A DNA stretch of 64,000 nt from Bacteroidales bacterium (GCA_030681475.1 JAUXWT010000108.1:105464-169463), one strand, 5' to 3'. Shown: positions 53,761 through 61,995, numbered from the stretch's first letter. Notes: generated by a model not told the origin, from the letters alone. Made by a program: numbers and translations.

Positions 53761-55563
53761 TTGACAGAAACCGTTCAAAAAATTAAGGAGCTTGATGGAA
53801 AGCAGCTTTACTACTCGTTTCTTGCCGGCGCTCAACGTATATTCGATCATCAAAAACTGCTAAATAAGATAAATGTTTTTCCGGTTGCCGATGCCGATAC
53901 CGGTACCAACTTAGCCTCCACTATGCGTTCAATCATGGACGCAATTATTCCAACTGAGAACCCTAAACAAACGGCAGTGGCCCTTGCCGATGCGGCCCTT
54001 ATTGGCGCCAGGGGAAACTCAGGGATTATTTTTGCCCAGTTTCTCTATGGATTCAGCAATGAGATCAGGCCGAATGAAACTTTAACTGTATTGTCATTTG
54101 CTGAAAGTGTGAAAAAGGCCGTTACATACGCCTACGACGCAATTGCCGACCCGGTGGAAGGAACCATTCTGACCGTTATCAAAGATTGGGCTGACTACAT
54201 TTACCTGCTGAAAGATAAATTCGATGATTTCTCCAGGTTATTGGTTGAGGCCTACAGTAAAGCGCTTGAGTCGTTGGCAGCCACAACCGGACAGTTGGAA
54301 GTACTCGCACGTGCACATGTTGTAGATGCCGGTGCAAAAGGATTCGTATATTGGCTCGAAGGATTTATGGATTTTTTCACCATGGGGGCTGAAAAGGCCA
54401 TGAGAAGACCTCTGTCAATAATAGATACAACTGATGAAGTTGTGGAAATGCCCCATGACGAGATTACTTTCAGGTTTTGCACCGAAGCATTAATTAATGG
54501 CGAACACCTGGATAAACACAAAATCAGAAATTTTATATACCATTGCGGCGACTCTTTAGTTGTTGCCGGAACTCTGCAGAAGGTAAGGGTACACATTCAT
54601 ACCGACTTCCCTGCTGAAGTTTTTTCACAACTGCAAACCTTCGGAAACATCACCTATCAGAAAGTTGACGATATGGTCATGCAGAATGAAATCCAGTTCA
54701 ATCGTAAATATGATTTGGCGCTGGTCACCGACTCTTCCTGCGATTTACCAAAGGCATTGATCGATAAATATCAGATACACGTTGTTCCACTTTCAGTCCA
54801 TTTTGGTGAAACATACTTTTTAGACCGCCTTACGATTAATCCACCCCAATTTTATGCCATGCAGGCAAAATCGGAGGTGAATGCTACCTCTGCACAACCT
54901 GCATCCAAAGAGTTTCAGAATAAATTCGAATACCTGACCACCCATTATAACTCTGTCATCGGCATTCACCTCAGCCAGGCGCTGAGTGGAACATGGTCGA
55001 GCAGCGAAAAAGGGTCAAAAGATGTGATGAGCCGCTCAGGAAAAAAGATTGATGTGGTAAACTCGAAAACCCTCACCGGCGGACTTGGCTTGATGGTACT
55101 TCGGGCAGCCATGGAACTTGAAAACGGTACATCGCATGCCGAGTTGTTGAATAAAATTGAGGATTGGAAAGCGAAATCAATAGTCAGGGTCAGTGTTACA
55201 ACCATGAAATATATCGTTCGGAGTGGAAGAGTAAGTCCGTTCAAGGGTTTTATTGCCAATAAACTTGATTTGAAGCCGGTTATCGCCATTGATCAGGATG
55301 GAAAAACATTCCTTTTCTCAAAATCCTTTTCCGAACAGGGCAGCATGAAGAAAGTGATTCAGGACATTGCCAGGGTCACCAGGGATAAAAAAATATGGGA
55401 ATATGCCATCACTCATGCCAATAACGCTTCAACAGCCCAATGGTACGCCCTGGAAATGGAAAAACTGACCGGAAAAAAACCTTTCTTTATTGAACATGCC
55501 TCGCCGGCCCTGGCTGCCAATACCGGCCCTGGCATTGCCTGTATCTCACTGTTGCTGGAATAG
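53761..55563 (+). CDS. FakA-like DhaL kinase fused to a DegV/FakB domain
   Basis: 600 residues from TTG 53761 (TETVQKIKELDGKQLYYS). The DhaL kinase domain (about 10-215) has NVFPVADADTGTNLASTM and GARGNSGIIFAQFL; a middle FakA-type domain has GDSLVVAGTLQKVRVHIHTD; the C-terminal DegV domain (about 320-600) has LVTDSSCDLPKALIDKY, SQALSGTWSS and VRSGRVSPFKG. In Firmicutes FakA and FakB are separate proteins that phosphorylate fatty acids, so this may be a one-chain fatty-acid kinase. No ATG fits the promoter; the ATG at 53635 lies upstream of it. Confidence 0.88.
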   Translation: MTETVQKIKELDGKQLYYSFLAGAQRIFDHQKLLNKINVFPVADADTGTNLASTMRSIMDAIIPTENPKQTAVALADAALIGARGNSGIIFAQFLYGFSNEIRPNETLTVLSFAESVKKAVTYAYDAIADPVEGTILTVIKDWADYIYLLKDKFDDFSRLLVEAYSKALESLAATTGQLEVLARAHVVDAGAKGFVYWLEGFMDFFTMGAEKAMRRPLSIIDTTDEVVEMPHDEITFRFCTEALINGEHLDKHKIRNFIYHCGDSLVVAGTLQKVRVHIHTDFPAEVFSQLQTFGNITYQKVDDMVMQNEIQFNRKYDLALVTDSSCDLPKALIDKYQIHVVPLSVHFGETYFLDRLTINPPQFYAMQAKSEVNATSAQPASKEFQNKFEYLTTHYNSVIGIHLSQALSGTWSSSEKGSKDVMSRSGKKIDVVNSKTLTGGLGLMVLRAAMELENGTSHAELLNKIEDWKAKSIVRVSVTTMKYIVRSGRVSPFKGFIANKLDLKPVIAIDQDGKTFLFSKSFSEQGSMKKVIQDIARVTRDKKIWEYAITHANNASTAQWYALEMEKLTGKKPFFIEHASPALAANTGPGIACISLLLE

Positions 55564-55654
55564 CAAACTAGTGGACAAAGGGACAAGCGGACTTTCTACA
55601 TATGATTTAGCATTTTGGGATATTAAAAACTGTCGATTTTAAACAGACTTGGTA

Positions 55655-56428
55655 ATGGATTTTCAAAATGTAATTATTGAAGTTGGGCTAATTATTTGCC
55701 TCTACATGACCATTATTTTTATCCTTGCACTAAACCGGAAGGACAATTCAATTGTGGATGTTGCATGGGGCGTGGGATTTGTAATTATTGCCATTTACAC
55801 GATCGTTCAATCCGGGGAGGTTGATCTCCGGAAAATGATTGTCAGCTTGCTCGTTTTACTATGGGGCTTAAGGCTTTCATTTCATATCATGGTTCGAAAC
55901 AGTGGCAAGGGGGAGGATTTCAGATATAAAACCTGGCGAAATACCTGGAAATTTTTCTTTTTACGCAGTTTTTTTCAAATTTATATGTTGCAAGGACTGC
56001 TTATGTTGATAATTTCAACACCGGTTTGGTTTATCAACACCAGTACCGGTGGTACGCTTGGCCCATGGGACTCCATTGGCCTGGTTGTTTTTGGTTTTGG
56101 TTTTATGTTCGAGGTCATCGCCGATTATCAATTGGCAGAATTTAAAAGAAATCCGGCCAATAACGGAAAAATTATCACAACAGGATTGTGGTCTGTTTCG
56201 CGTCATCCCAACTATTTTGGGGAGACATTGATATGGTGGGGGATAAGTTTTTATGCATTATCCTTCCCCCACGGATGGTACACATTGATAAGCCCTGTTA
56301 CCATTACGCTTTTACTTCGGCTAGTTTCCGGAGTACCCATGCTTGAAAAAAAATACCGTAATCATCCCGATTGGGCAGACTATAAGGCAAAAACTGCCGC
56401 TTTTGTACCTTATATAAGATTTCTATAA
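55655..56428 (+). CDS. DUF1295 membrane protein (steroid-reductase/ICMT-like fold)
   Basis: 257 residues from ATG 55655, with six or seven membrane helices. The DUF1295 phrases NSIVDVAWGVGFV, GLWSVSRHPNYFGE and EKKYRNHPDWADY are present; the last two form the cofactor site shared with 3-oxo-5-alpha-steroid reductases and isoprenylcysteine methyltransferases. The substrate is unknown. It stands just before the intron remnant (four bases), so its downstream context has been rearranged. Confidence 0.9.
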   Translation: MDFQNVIIEVGLIICLYMTIIFILALNRKDNSIVDVAWGVGFVIIAIYTIVQSGEVDLRKMIVSLLVLLWGLRLSFHIMVRNSGKGEDFRYKTWRNTWKFFFLRSFFQIYMLQGLLMLIISTPVWFINTSTGGTLGPWDSIGLVVFGFGFMFEVIADYQLAEFKRNPANNGKIITTGLWSVSRHPNYFGETLIWWGISFYALSFPHGWYTLISPVTITLLLRLVSGVPMLEKKYRNHPDWADYKAKTAAFVPYIRFL

Positions 56429-56432
56429 TAAC

Positions 56433-57140
56433 TCAGCTTCTATTCGTTCGTATCCATTGTCGGGTACGCAGGCGGATTACTCCGCCATTGTCCCCTAAGA
56501 ATTGTACTTGATAGTTTCCCATCATACGGCTCAGGCTCTCAAAAGGCGGAATGAACCATCCGGTGATTACCGGGTTCAGGTTTCGGATTAAAACTGCTGC
56601 TTGTGATCCCCTGTGTTTTACAATAATTCCCTTCATCTTGTCAATCATCGATCTGATTGCTTCTTTCGCTGGCCGGATAAGGAGTTTCCTTCGGGAAAAC
56701 ATTCTTATGTTCTGACCAACGAAATCGAAGCCTTTGGTATTGTAGGTGATTTTTGTTTTCTCCGGTGATAAAAGTAACCCTCTTTTGGAAAGAAATTCCT
56801 CAATCAGAGGTTTGGCCTTGTTTTCCAGAATCTCCTTTTCAGATGCAGTGACGACGAAGTCATCAGCATAGCGGATAAGGTGGATTTTGTACTTGTTGTT
56901 CTTGCGGCAACCGTCGGGTCTGATGGCAATCCCGAAAGCTTTGTCAATTGCCGCCTCAAGGCCATCGAGGGTCATATTGGCGAGCGTTGGAGAAATGATG
57001 CCACTTTGCGGAGTATCCTGAGTTGTTGGAAATAATTGTTTGTATTCGACAAATCCGGCTTTGAGCCATGTCGGGACAGCTTCGCACAAACCGGTTACCC
57101 GGTATGCACGTGCCCGTAGGCTACTTGTGATGGAACACAA
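56433..57140 (-). pseudogene. ltrA: Group II intron reverse transcriptase, central fragment
   Basis: About 230 codons. The fragment begins in the middle of the RT domain (VPTWLKAGFVEYKQLFPTT), has RT4 (TPQSGIISPTLANMTLDGLE), the catalytic YADDFVVTA of RT5, and RT6/7 up to NLNPVITGW. It then breaks off and runs into the intron's own RNA domain V. The first four RT blocks, the maturase domain and any endonuclease are missing. TPQSG replaces the usual TPQGG. It cannot make an active protein. Confidence 0.85.
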
Positions 57141-57195
57141 GGTTTAATCATTCAAAGAATGTTAAACAGTTATATCAAGCGACTTCTTGTCGCAC
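56440..57195 (-). mobile_element. Degenerate group II intron
   Basis: The minus strand begins GTGCGAC at 57195, matching the 5' consensus GUGYG, and ends after a domain V-like stem at 56499-56532 and a following domain VI-like hairpin (about 56466-56490). Domain V keeps GAGCCGTAT but its partner strand is GTACAATTC where GTACGGTTC is expected, so two G-C pairs are lost. Most of domains I-IV and the ends of the RT gene are deleted. The exact 3' end is uncertain. Confidence 0.6.
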
Positions 57196-57252
57196 ATCAG
57201 TGGTGTGAGAGGCTCTCCCCGTCGGCGATGCCGGCGGGGCAGCCTACTCGAT
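57196..57252 (+). other. Possible 3' tail of another group II intron
   Basis: GGTGTGAGAGG, a GC-rich imperfect hairpin (about 57218-57241) and CCTACTCGAT on the plus strand resemble the end (after domain V, with domain VI) of a bacterial group II intron. The resemblance is from memory. It abuts the opposite-strand remnant at 57195. Confidence 0.35.
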
Positions 57253-57428
57253 TATATTCATTTATTTCTATCTTTTTTAATATTAAATCTGAATAGATTT
57301 TATTGGCCTTTTCCAGAAGATCATTGTCAACCTCATATAAATTTTCTTGGATGTACTTCTTGGGTTTGAATTGTTCTGACGGTTCCTTTGTTAATTCTAT
57401 GTCTAGAGATATTTCTATTGTCTTAGCC
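57240..57428 (-). pseudogene. Gene remnant between intron and IS3
   Basis: About 60 codons are open on the minus strand (AKTIEISLDIELTKEPSEQF, then KPKKYIQENLYEVDNDLLEK). One end stops at the IS3 border (a stop at 57429-57431), the other runs into the intron sequence. It looks like real coding sequence cut at both sides. I do not recognise the family. Confidence 0.45.
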
Positions 57429-58374
57429 CCCTAAATAGCTGGACAAAATTTGGTAAACAGATTAGGTCTAACTAATTTTAGGGCGTATGTCAAAAATCAG
57501 AAGAACATTTACTCCGGAAGAACGATTATCGATTCTTCGGGAAGGCCAGCAGGAAGGGCGAAGCCAGACCCTGCGTAAATACAACTTGTCACCCTCTTTA
57601 TTTGATAAATGGAGACGGAAATACCTTCAAGACGGAATTGAAGGGTTGAAAAACCGGTATAAACGCATTGATCCTGCCGTAAGAGAACTTCAGGAAGAGA
57701 ACGAGCGCCTGAAAAGGATCATTGCCAAACAAGCTTTGGAGATCGAAGTAAAATCAGAGCTTTTAAAAAAAACTCCTATCGGATCCCGGACAAAATGATG
57801 TTGGTCGACCAATATAAACCGAAAATCCCGCTCAGGGACTTATGCCGATGGACAATGCTTCCAAGGAGTTTGTATTATTACAAACCAAGTGGTGGAGCCA
57901 AAGGAATAAAACCCAGCAGCCATACCCCAATGCAGGACGGGAGTTTGGTTGCTAACGAATTGGTCGTGGATGATATTAAAACCATACTCAGCGATGATTT
58001 TGTTTGTTACGGATATCATAAAGTAACTCACGAACTGCGCCAGAAGGAGTATGTCATCAATCCCAAGAAAGTTTACCGATTGATGGATCAAAACAATTTA
58101 CTGCTTGGCAAGGTCATCAAAACACAAGGTAAACGTAAATGGGTAAAGCATCGGAAAATCGAGGCTACAAAGCCGCTGGAGTATTTATGCCTGGACATCA
58201 AATACGTCTGGATAGACGGAGAAAAACGATATTATTATCTGCTTACCGTCATTGATGTTTATACCCGTCGGGTAATGGGGTGGATACTGCAGAAAAGCAT
58301 CAAACAAATGGATGTCATCCGTCTGCTTCGCAAGCTGGACCTTGAACACAGCCTGAAAGGGGTGAATGTTCGAA
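57421..58374 (+). mobile_element. IS3-family element, right half missing
   Basis: The left end is near TAGCCCCCTAAATAGCTGGAC (about 57424-57444), followed by orfA and orfB with a four-base overlap, as in IS3. The right half of orfB and the right end are missing; the IS21-family element begins where the sequence breaks, at 58375. The left border is approximate. Confidence 0.75.
57487..57798 (+). CDS. IS3-family transposase OrfA
   Basis: 103 residues: helix-turn-helix (FTPEERLSILREGQQEGRSQ, LSPSLFDKWRRKY) and a leucine-zipper coiled coil (VRELQEENERLKRIIAKQAL). It overlaps orfB by four bases, so a programmed frameshift to an OrfAB fusion is possible, but no slippery A-run is clear beyond AAAAAAA at 57766-57772. 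Confidence 0.9.
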   Translation: MSKIRRTFTPEERLSILREGQQEGRSQTLRKYNLSPSLFDKWRRKYLQDGIEGLKNRYKRIDPAVRELQEENERLKRIIAKQALEIEVKSELLKKTPIGSRTK

Positions 58375-58379
58375 TGTAA
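57795..58379 (+). pseudogene. IS3-family transposase OrfB, truncated
   Basis: 194 codons are left of about 280. The HTH_21 part (VCYGYHKVTHELRQKEYVIN) and the first catalytic aspartate (YLCLDIKYVWIDG) of the DDE integrase domain remain. The frame breaks after LEHSLKGVNVRM at the IS21 border; the second D and the E are missing, so the enzyme is inactive. Confidence 0.88.
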
Positions 58380-58380
58380 A

Positions 58381-58495
58381 CGGTAAATAACAATGCGAGA
58401 TTTCGGCAATTAGGAATGCAAGAAATCGGTAAATAAGGATGCAGAAATTCGGTAAATAAGAATGCAGCATTTCGGTAAATAAGAATGCAAGTATC
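58381..58495 (+). repeat. Five tandem 23-base repeats at the IS21 left end
   Basis: Units start at 58381, 58404, 58427, 58450 and 58473, consensus CGGTAAATAAGAATGCAG followed by five variable bases. No spacers separate them. In IS21 elements, repeated end sequences bind the IstA transposase; that is the likely role. Confidence 0.9.
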
Positions 58496-58533
58496 CATCC
58501 TCGATTAGTTTCCCCTTAGAGCAAAGCTGGAGG

Positions 58534-58573
58534 TTTCCAGGGGAATTGCCCCCGGGGGCAATTCCCCTGGAAA
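58534..58573. repeat. Perfect 40-base palindrome upstream of istA
   Basis: TTTCCAGGGGAATTGCCCCC (58534-58553) is followed directly by its exact reverse complement (58554-58573), with no loop. A second smaller hairpin, TTTGGTG-TTTA-CACCAAA (58598-58615), lies ten bases before the istA ATG. Both could fold in the mRNA leader and limit transposase production. Confidence 0.98.
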
Positions 58574-58625
58574 AAGTCTCCTTAAATTTTTCTGACTTTT
58601 GGTGTTTACACCAAACAAGTCAGCT

Positions 58626-60167
58626 ATGGAAAACTATGTTAATTTTTGGATTATGTATCATGAAGTACATCGTCATCATTTTATGGGTATGACCCCGCCC
58701 CAGATAGCGGAGTTCTTTGTGATGGATACACGAACGGTAAAAAAACTGTTAGCCATGAGCGAACAAGAGTATATCGATTTTCAAGAGCAATTGTCGACCA
58801 GAAAAAAGAAACTTGTGCCCTATGAGGATTACATTAAGAACCGTCTTGAGCATTGTCTGGAGGCTTCCTCTGCACAAGTACACGACTGGTTGAAAGAACA
58901 TCATCCGGACTTCCCCCAGGTGAGCATCAAGTCAGTTTATAACTTCGTTTTGTATGTCCGAGGCAAGTATCAGCTTCTGAAAACATTTGACAACAGAGCG
59001 TTTAACCAGGTTGAGCAATTGCCTTCCGGCCAGCAGGCCCAGGTTGATTTTGGTGAGTATAATATGACCGATGTTGATGGAAACCGCAAAAAAGTTTACT
59101 TCTTTGCCATGGTACTTTCACGTTCACGGTATAAGTTTGTCGTATTTAACGAGCATCCATTTACCACTGAAACCGCAATTGCAGCGCATGAAGCTGCTTT
59201 TGAATTCATGGACGGCGTGCCAAGAGAACTTGTTTATGATCAGGATAAAGTGCTGCTGGTCAATGAAAACAAGGGTGACCTTATTTTCACCCACGCATTT
59301 CGTTCATACTGCCAGAGCCGGCCATTTAAAGTGCATTTCTGTCGCAAAAGTGATCCGCAGAGTAAAGGAAAAATAGAAAATGTTATCAAATACATCAAAT
59401 ATAACTTTCTCAGGGGCCGGAGTTATTATAGCATTCCGACCCTGAATGACCAGGCGATCGATTGGCTGGGCCGCACTGCAAATGCAAAAGTGCATTCGGC
59501 TACGTTAAAGGTTCCACGGCTGGAATGGGAGACTGAGCGATTGTTTCTTTTCCCGTTCAAATTACCTTTTGCTTTTGCCAGGGAAAATCCGGCGTATAAT
59601 GTGACAAAAGACAATGTTATTCATTTTAAGGGCAGCTCATACACAGTTCCTGATGATACGTTCCAGCAACCAAAAACAGAAGTATTTGTCCGGGAGCAGT
59701 ATGGTGACCTTTCCATCTTCAATAATGATGGCGAAGAAATTGCCCGGCATCCCATATCCCTGCTCAAAGGTCAGTTAGTGCGGAATAACAACCACAAGCG
59801 CGATCACACCAAAAAGATAAAGGAATTGATCAATCAGGCGACACAGTTGTTCTCCGATGAGAATAAGGCCATTGGGTACCTCGAAAATATTCATCAGCAA
59901 ATGCCCCGCTATGTCCGGGACCAGATTGGTATGATTGCATCAGCAGGAAAAAAATACACCAAAGACGAAATGGACCAAACACTGGCTTACTGTATTGAAA
60001 ACAGCCTGCCAAAGGCTGCTGACTTTGAACCGGTGTTGCTTTCATTAAGACAGACAACAACAGAACTTCCTTCGCTGGAGACTGAGGTTCTGCATCTTCA
60101 AAACAGCAAATACCGGATCCAGCCACAAACCAGCAGTATATCAGATTATAATCAAATACTCCTTTAA
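58626..60167 (+). CDS. istA: IS21-family transposase IstA
   Basis: 513 residues from ATG 58626. The N-terminal HTH region (MTPPQIAEFFVMDTRTVKKL) is followed by the integrase core with the DDE triad: D in QAQVDFGEY, D in LVYDQDKV and E in SKGKIENVIKYI. A C-terminal beta-barrel domain follows (IHFKGSSYTVPDD). It looks intact. Without a full IstB it should be unable to transpose on its own. Confidence 0.93.
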   Translation: MENYVNFWIMYHEVHRHHFMGMTPPQIAEFFVMDTRTVKKLLAMSEQEYIDFQEQLSTRKKKLVPYEDYIKNRLEHCLEASSAQVHDWLKEHHPDFPQVSIKSVYNFVLYVRGKYQLLKTFDNRAFNQVEQLPSGQQAQVDFGEYNMTDVDGNRKKVYFFAMVLSRSRYKFVVFNEHPFTTETAIAAHEAAFEFMDGVPRELVYDQDKVLLVNENKGDLIFTHAFRSYCQSRPFKVHFCRKSDPQSKGKIENVIKYIKYNFLRGRSYYSIPTLNDQAIDWLGRTANAKVHSATLKVPRLEWETERLFLFPFKLPFAFARENPAYNVTKDNVIHFKGSSYTVPDDTFQQPKTEVFVREQYGDLSIFNNDGEEIARHPISLLKGQLVRNNNHKRDHTKKIKELINQATQLFSDENKAIGYLENIHQQMPRYVRDQIGMIASAGKKYTKDEMDQTLAYCIENSLPKAADFEPVLLSLRQTTTELPSLETEVLHLQNSKYRIQPQTSSISDYNQILL

Positions 60168-60169
60168 CG

Positions 60170-60502
60170 ATGGAAACAAAAACAGAAAACCTGTGTAACC
60201 TTGCACGGCAACTCAAGCTCACCGGGGCAGGTGGAGCGATGAATGACCTGCTGATCAATGCTCAGCAAAAGCAAATAAGTTATCTGGATTTTGCATTCGA
60301 ATTACTTAATGCAGAGATCGAGCACCGGAACCGGCAGAATCTAACAAAGAGACTCCGTAACGCAAAACTGCCGGCAGATCATGACCTGGGAATGTGGCAG
60401 GAAAACCATCTCAGTGGGATATCGCGGCAACAATTGACCCAACTGCGGGAATGTATATTAGTTTACGGTTTATTAATTACACCGAAGATAGTTGAATTTT
60501 AG
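60170..60502 (+). pseudogene. istB: IstB helper ATPase, N-terminal fragment
   Basis: 110 codons; the family has about 250. The N-terminal segment (LCNLARQLKLTGAGGAMNDL, then FAFELLNAEIEHRNR, and KRLRNAKLPADHDLGMW) is normal IstB. It diverges after QLTQLRECI, just before the P-loop would come, and ends in VYGLLITPKIVEF. All ATPase motifs are missing, so it should be inactive. Confidence 0.88.
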
Positions 60503-60511
60503 CGGTTTACA

Positions 60512-60550
60512 AGCTGCTTTAAGCGCTTACATTTATTGTGTGTTACAGCC
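60512..60550 (-). other. Truncated attC site 5
   Basis: On the minus strand the site opens with GGCTGTAAC, the exact reverse complement of GTTACAGCC that begins the cassette it belongs to (61212-61220). The other arm is absent; the IS21 end takes its place. It marks the damaged end of the cassette array. Confidence 0.65.
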
Positions 60551-61192
60551 AGTTTTTTCTATTTCTAAAATCTTATTGTTTTTGTATATAAAGTAGATTT
60601 TATCTGACTTAATTCTTCTTTCGTTTTCTCCACCTGGATTAATCGCCAATGTTTCCCCATGTTTGAAACTAAATTTAATTTCATCATTCTGAGCTGTAAT
60701 TGAAATATACTTAATTATTCTGCTTGGCTCGTTAAAATTAATCTTTTCGTCAGGACTCGGTTTTTCTATTATACCTACATCCAAATATCCTAAGTGGTTT
60801 ATCTTATTTTTGTCAATTAGAAATATTTGAGCACCCCAGCTATATTCAGCTCCAATTTCAGATAGAATAATTAATCTGCTGCTATCAGCCCTTGATTGGA
60901 ATATCTGTGGTTCAAAATAATAACTGTCTTGTTGTCCTTTTGATTTGAACAAGATATCACTTGAATCATTCAATATAAATAGTCTTAATCCAACATTTTC
61001 TTCATTCCCGTCATTACTATGACCGACAACAAGAATTAAATTTTCAAATGAAAAAGAATGAATAATGTCCAAGTCCAAAATTTTATATTCAAGCTTGAAT
61101 TCTTTGGTTTTAACAATATCAAAATATTCAGTTTGACAAAAAGCATTAAAAGAGAATAGTGTAGCAATTATTATTATTATAATTTCTTTCAT
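60533..61192 (-). CDS. Exported hypothetical protein, cassette gene
   Basis: 219 residues from ATG 61192. A signal peptide (KEIIIIIIATLFSFNAFC, cut near Q) precedes an acidic, beta-rich protein with FSFENLILVVGHSNDGN and SDKIYFIYKNNKILEIEK. It might be a propeller-like or lipocalin-like fold; I do not recognise it. It occupies one cassette between attC4 and attC5, and its AT-rich codon use fits the array. Confidence 0.7.
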   Translation of the reverse strand: MKEIIIIIIATLFSFNAFCQTEYFDIVKTKEFKLEYKILDLDIIHSFSFENLILVVGHSNDGNEENVGLRLFILNDSSDILFKSKGQQDSYYFEPQIFQSRADSSRLIILSEIGAEYSWGAQIFLIDKNKINHLGYLDVGIIEKPSPDEKINFNEPSRIIKYISITAQNDEIKFSFKHGETLAINPGGENERRIKSDKIYFIYKNNKILEIEKTGCNTQ

Positions 61193-61211
61193 ATGCTGAG
61201 TTTTCAAAATT

Positions 61212-61307
61212 GGCTGTAACGTTTAGCCTGTAAAACCATATGCCGTTAAAACCTTTTCAAAGCAGATAACCCTTAATAGCATTGGTTTTAAAGGCATGTT
61301 ATGTACC
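61212..61307 (-). other. attC site 4
   Basis: On the minus strand it opens GGTACATAAC and closes CGTTACAGCC. The imperfect arms pair through ATGCCTTTAAAACCAAT and TATGGTTTTACAGGC. Twenty bases at 61281-61300 are identical to 62909-62928 of attC2. It belongs to the toxin-antitoxin cassette on its right. Confidence 0.8.
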
Positions 61308-61312
61308 GTAGG

Positions 61313-61627
61313 TTATTGCCCCAAGTTAATTGTCAAATTTGGAAGTTCCACTTGGAATTTCACTTTTGCTTGCAGCGCATTAAACACTCTCAATAACGTG
61401 TCAACAGTGACATTACTGGCGCTGTTTTCGAGTTTTGAAATTTGAGCTTTTTGTACTCCGATTAATTTTCCAAGTTCTTCCTGTGTCAATTGACGTTCTT
61501 GACGGGTTTGTTTTATTGCCTTGCCAATCAAGTCCATTTGTAATTCATACTCAAATTTATCCCGGTTGGGAGTGCCAATTTTTCCAATAAGTCTATCTTG
61601 AACCTCTGCCAATGTATGTGTTTTCAT
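61313..61627 (-). CDS. XRE/HigA-like antitoxin, cassette gene
   Basis: 104 residues with a helix-turn-helix at about 38-92: IKQTRQERQLTQEELGKLIG and VQKAQISKLENSASNVTVDT. It would bind the toxin and repress the pair. Toxin is first and antitoxin second, separated by two bases, as in HigBA. Confidence 0.88.
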   Translation of the reverse strand: MKTHTLAEVQDRLIGKIGTPNRDKFEYELQMDLIGKAIKQTRQERQLTQEELGKLIGVQKAQISKLENSASNVTVDTLLRVFNALQAKVKFQVELPNLTINLGQ

Positions 61628-61629
61628 TT

Positions 61630-61977
61630 TTATATTTTTTTTTCCTTGTCCTTAAAATACATGATTCTTAGTTGTTTTGCTTTTTGTATTTCTCTTTCCG
61701 GTACCTTGTTGCGCTTTTTTACAATGCCATGAGTTGAAACCACTAAGGTGTTCCCAGAATCTGTTTTATCCCAAAAAGCAAGCATTCGATAACCAATACC
61801 CTGGTATAGGGTTCTAAATTCCCATATTTCGTCATTGAGTTTTTTGAACAGATCTGGGTCCGGTTCAATCTGAGCTTTTCGGATATTATAAAGGATTTTT
61901 TCGTACTGCTTTTTATCAAGGTCATTTAGAAAAGTAAATGCCTCTTCTAAAAATACAATGTCAAAAAGTTTATCCAT
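61630..61977 (-). CDS. RelE/HigB-like toxin (Gp49 type), cassette gene
   Basis: 115 residues from ATG 61977: FDIVFLEEAFTFLNDLDKKQ, LNDEIWEFRTLYQGIGYRML and VVSTHGIVKKRNKVPEREIQ. The pattern (E-F-R-x-L then YRxL and H-x-x-x-K-K) is that of the Gp49-like RelE/ParE superfamily of mRNA interferases. ATG 61977 lies 18 bases past the -7 element. Confidence 0.88.
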   Translation of the reverse strand: MDKLFDIVFLEEAFTFLNDLDKKQYEKILYNIRKAQIEPDPDLFKKLNDEIWEFRTLYQGIGYRMLAFWDKTDSGNTLVVSTHGIVKKRNKVPEREIQKAKQLRIMYFKDKEKKI

Positions 61978-61995
61978 TATTTTTCTGATTTTTGA

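Larger units (their letters stand above)
58375..60511 (+). mobile_element. IS21-family element with truncated istB
   Basis: The left end TGTAAACGGTAAA (58375) and the right end, which reads TGTAAACCGCTAAA on the minus strand (ending 60511), are imperfect inverted repeats. Inside are five 23-base repeats, a perfect palindrome, istA and a shortened istB. No target duplication is seen at the borders (left flank TTCGAA, right flank AGCTGC), which suggests rearrangement after insertion. The right end is the less certain one. Confidence 0.7.

Noticed and set aside
58381..58495. Five 23-base repeats as a CRISPR array
   Set aside because: The repeats are directly adjacent, with no spacers, and lie at an IS21 end. 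No cas genes are near.
58534..58573. The 40-base palindrome as a rho-independent terminator
   Set aside because: It has no loop and only a short A/T flank, and it lies upstream of istA inside the IS. Other roles are more likely, though read-through blocking remains possible.
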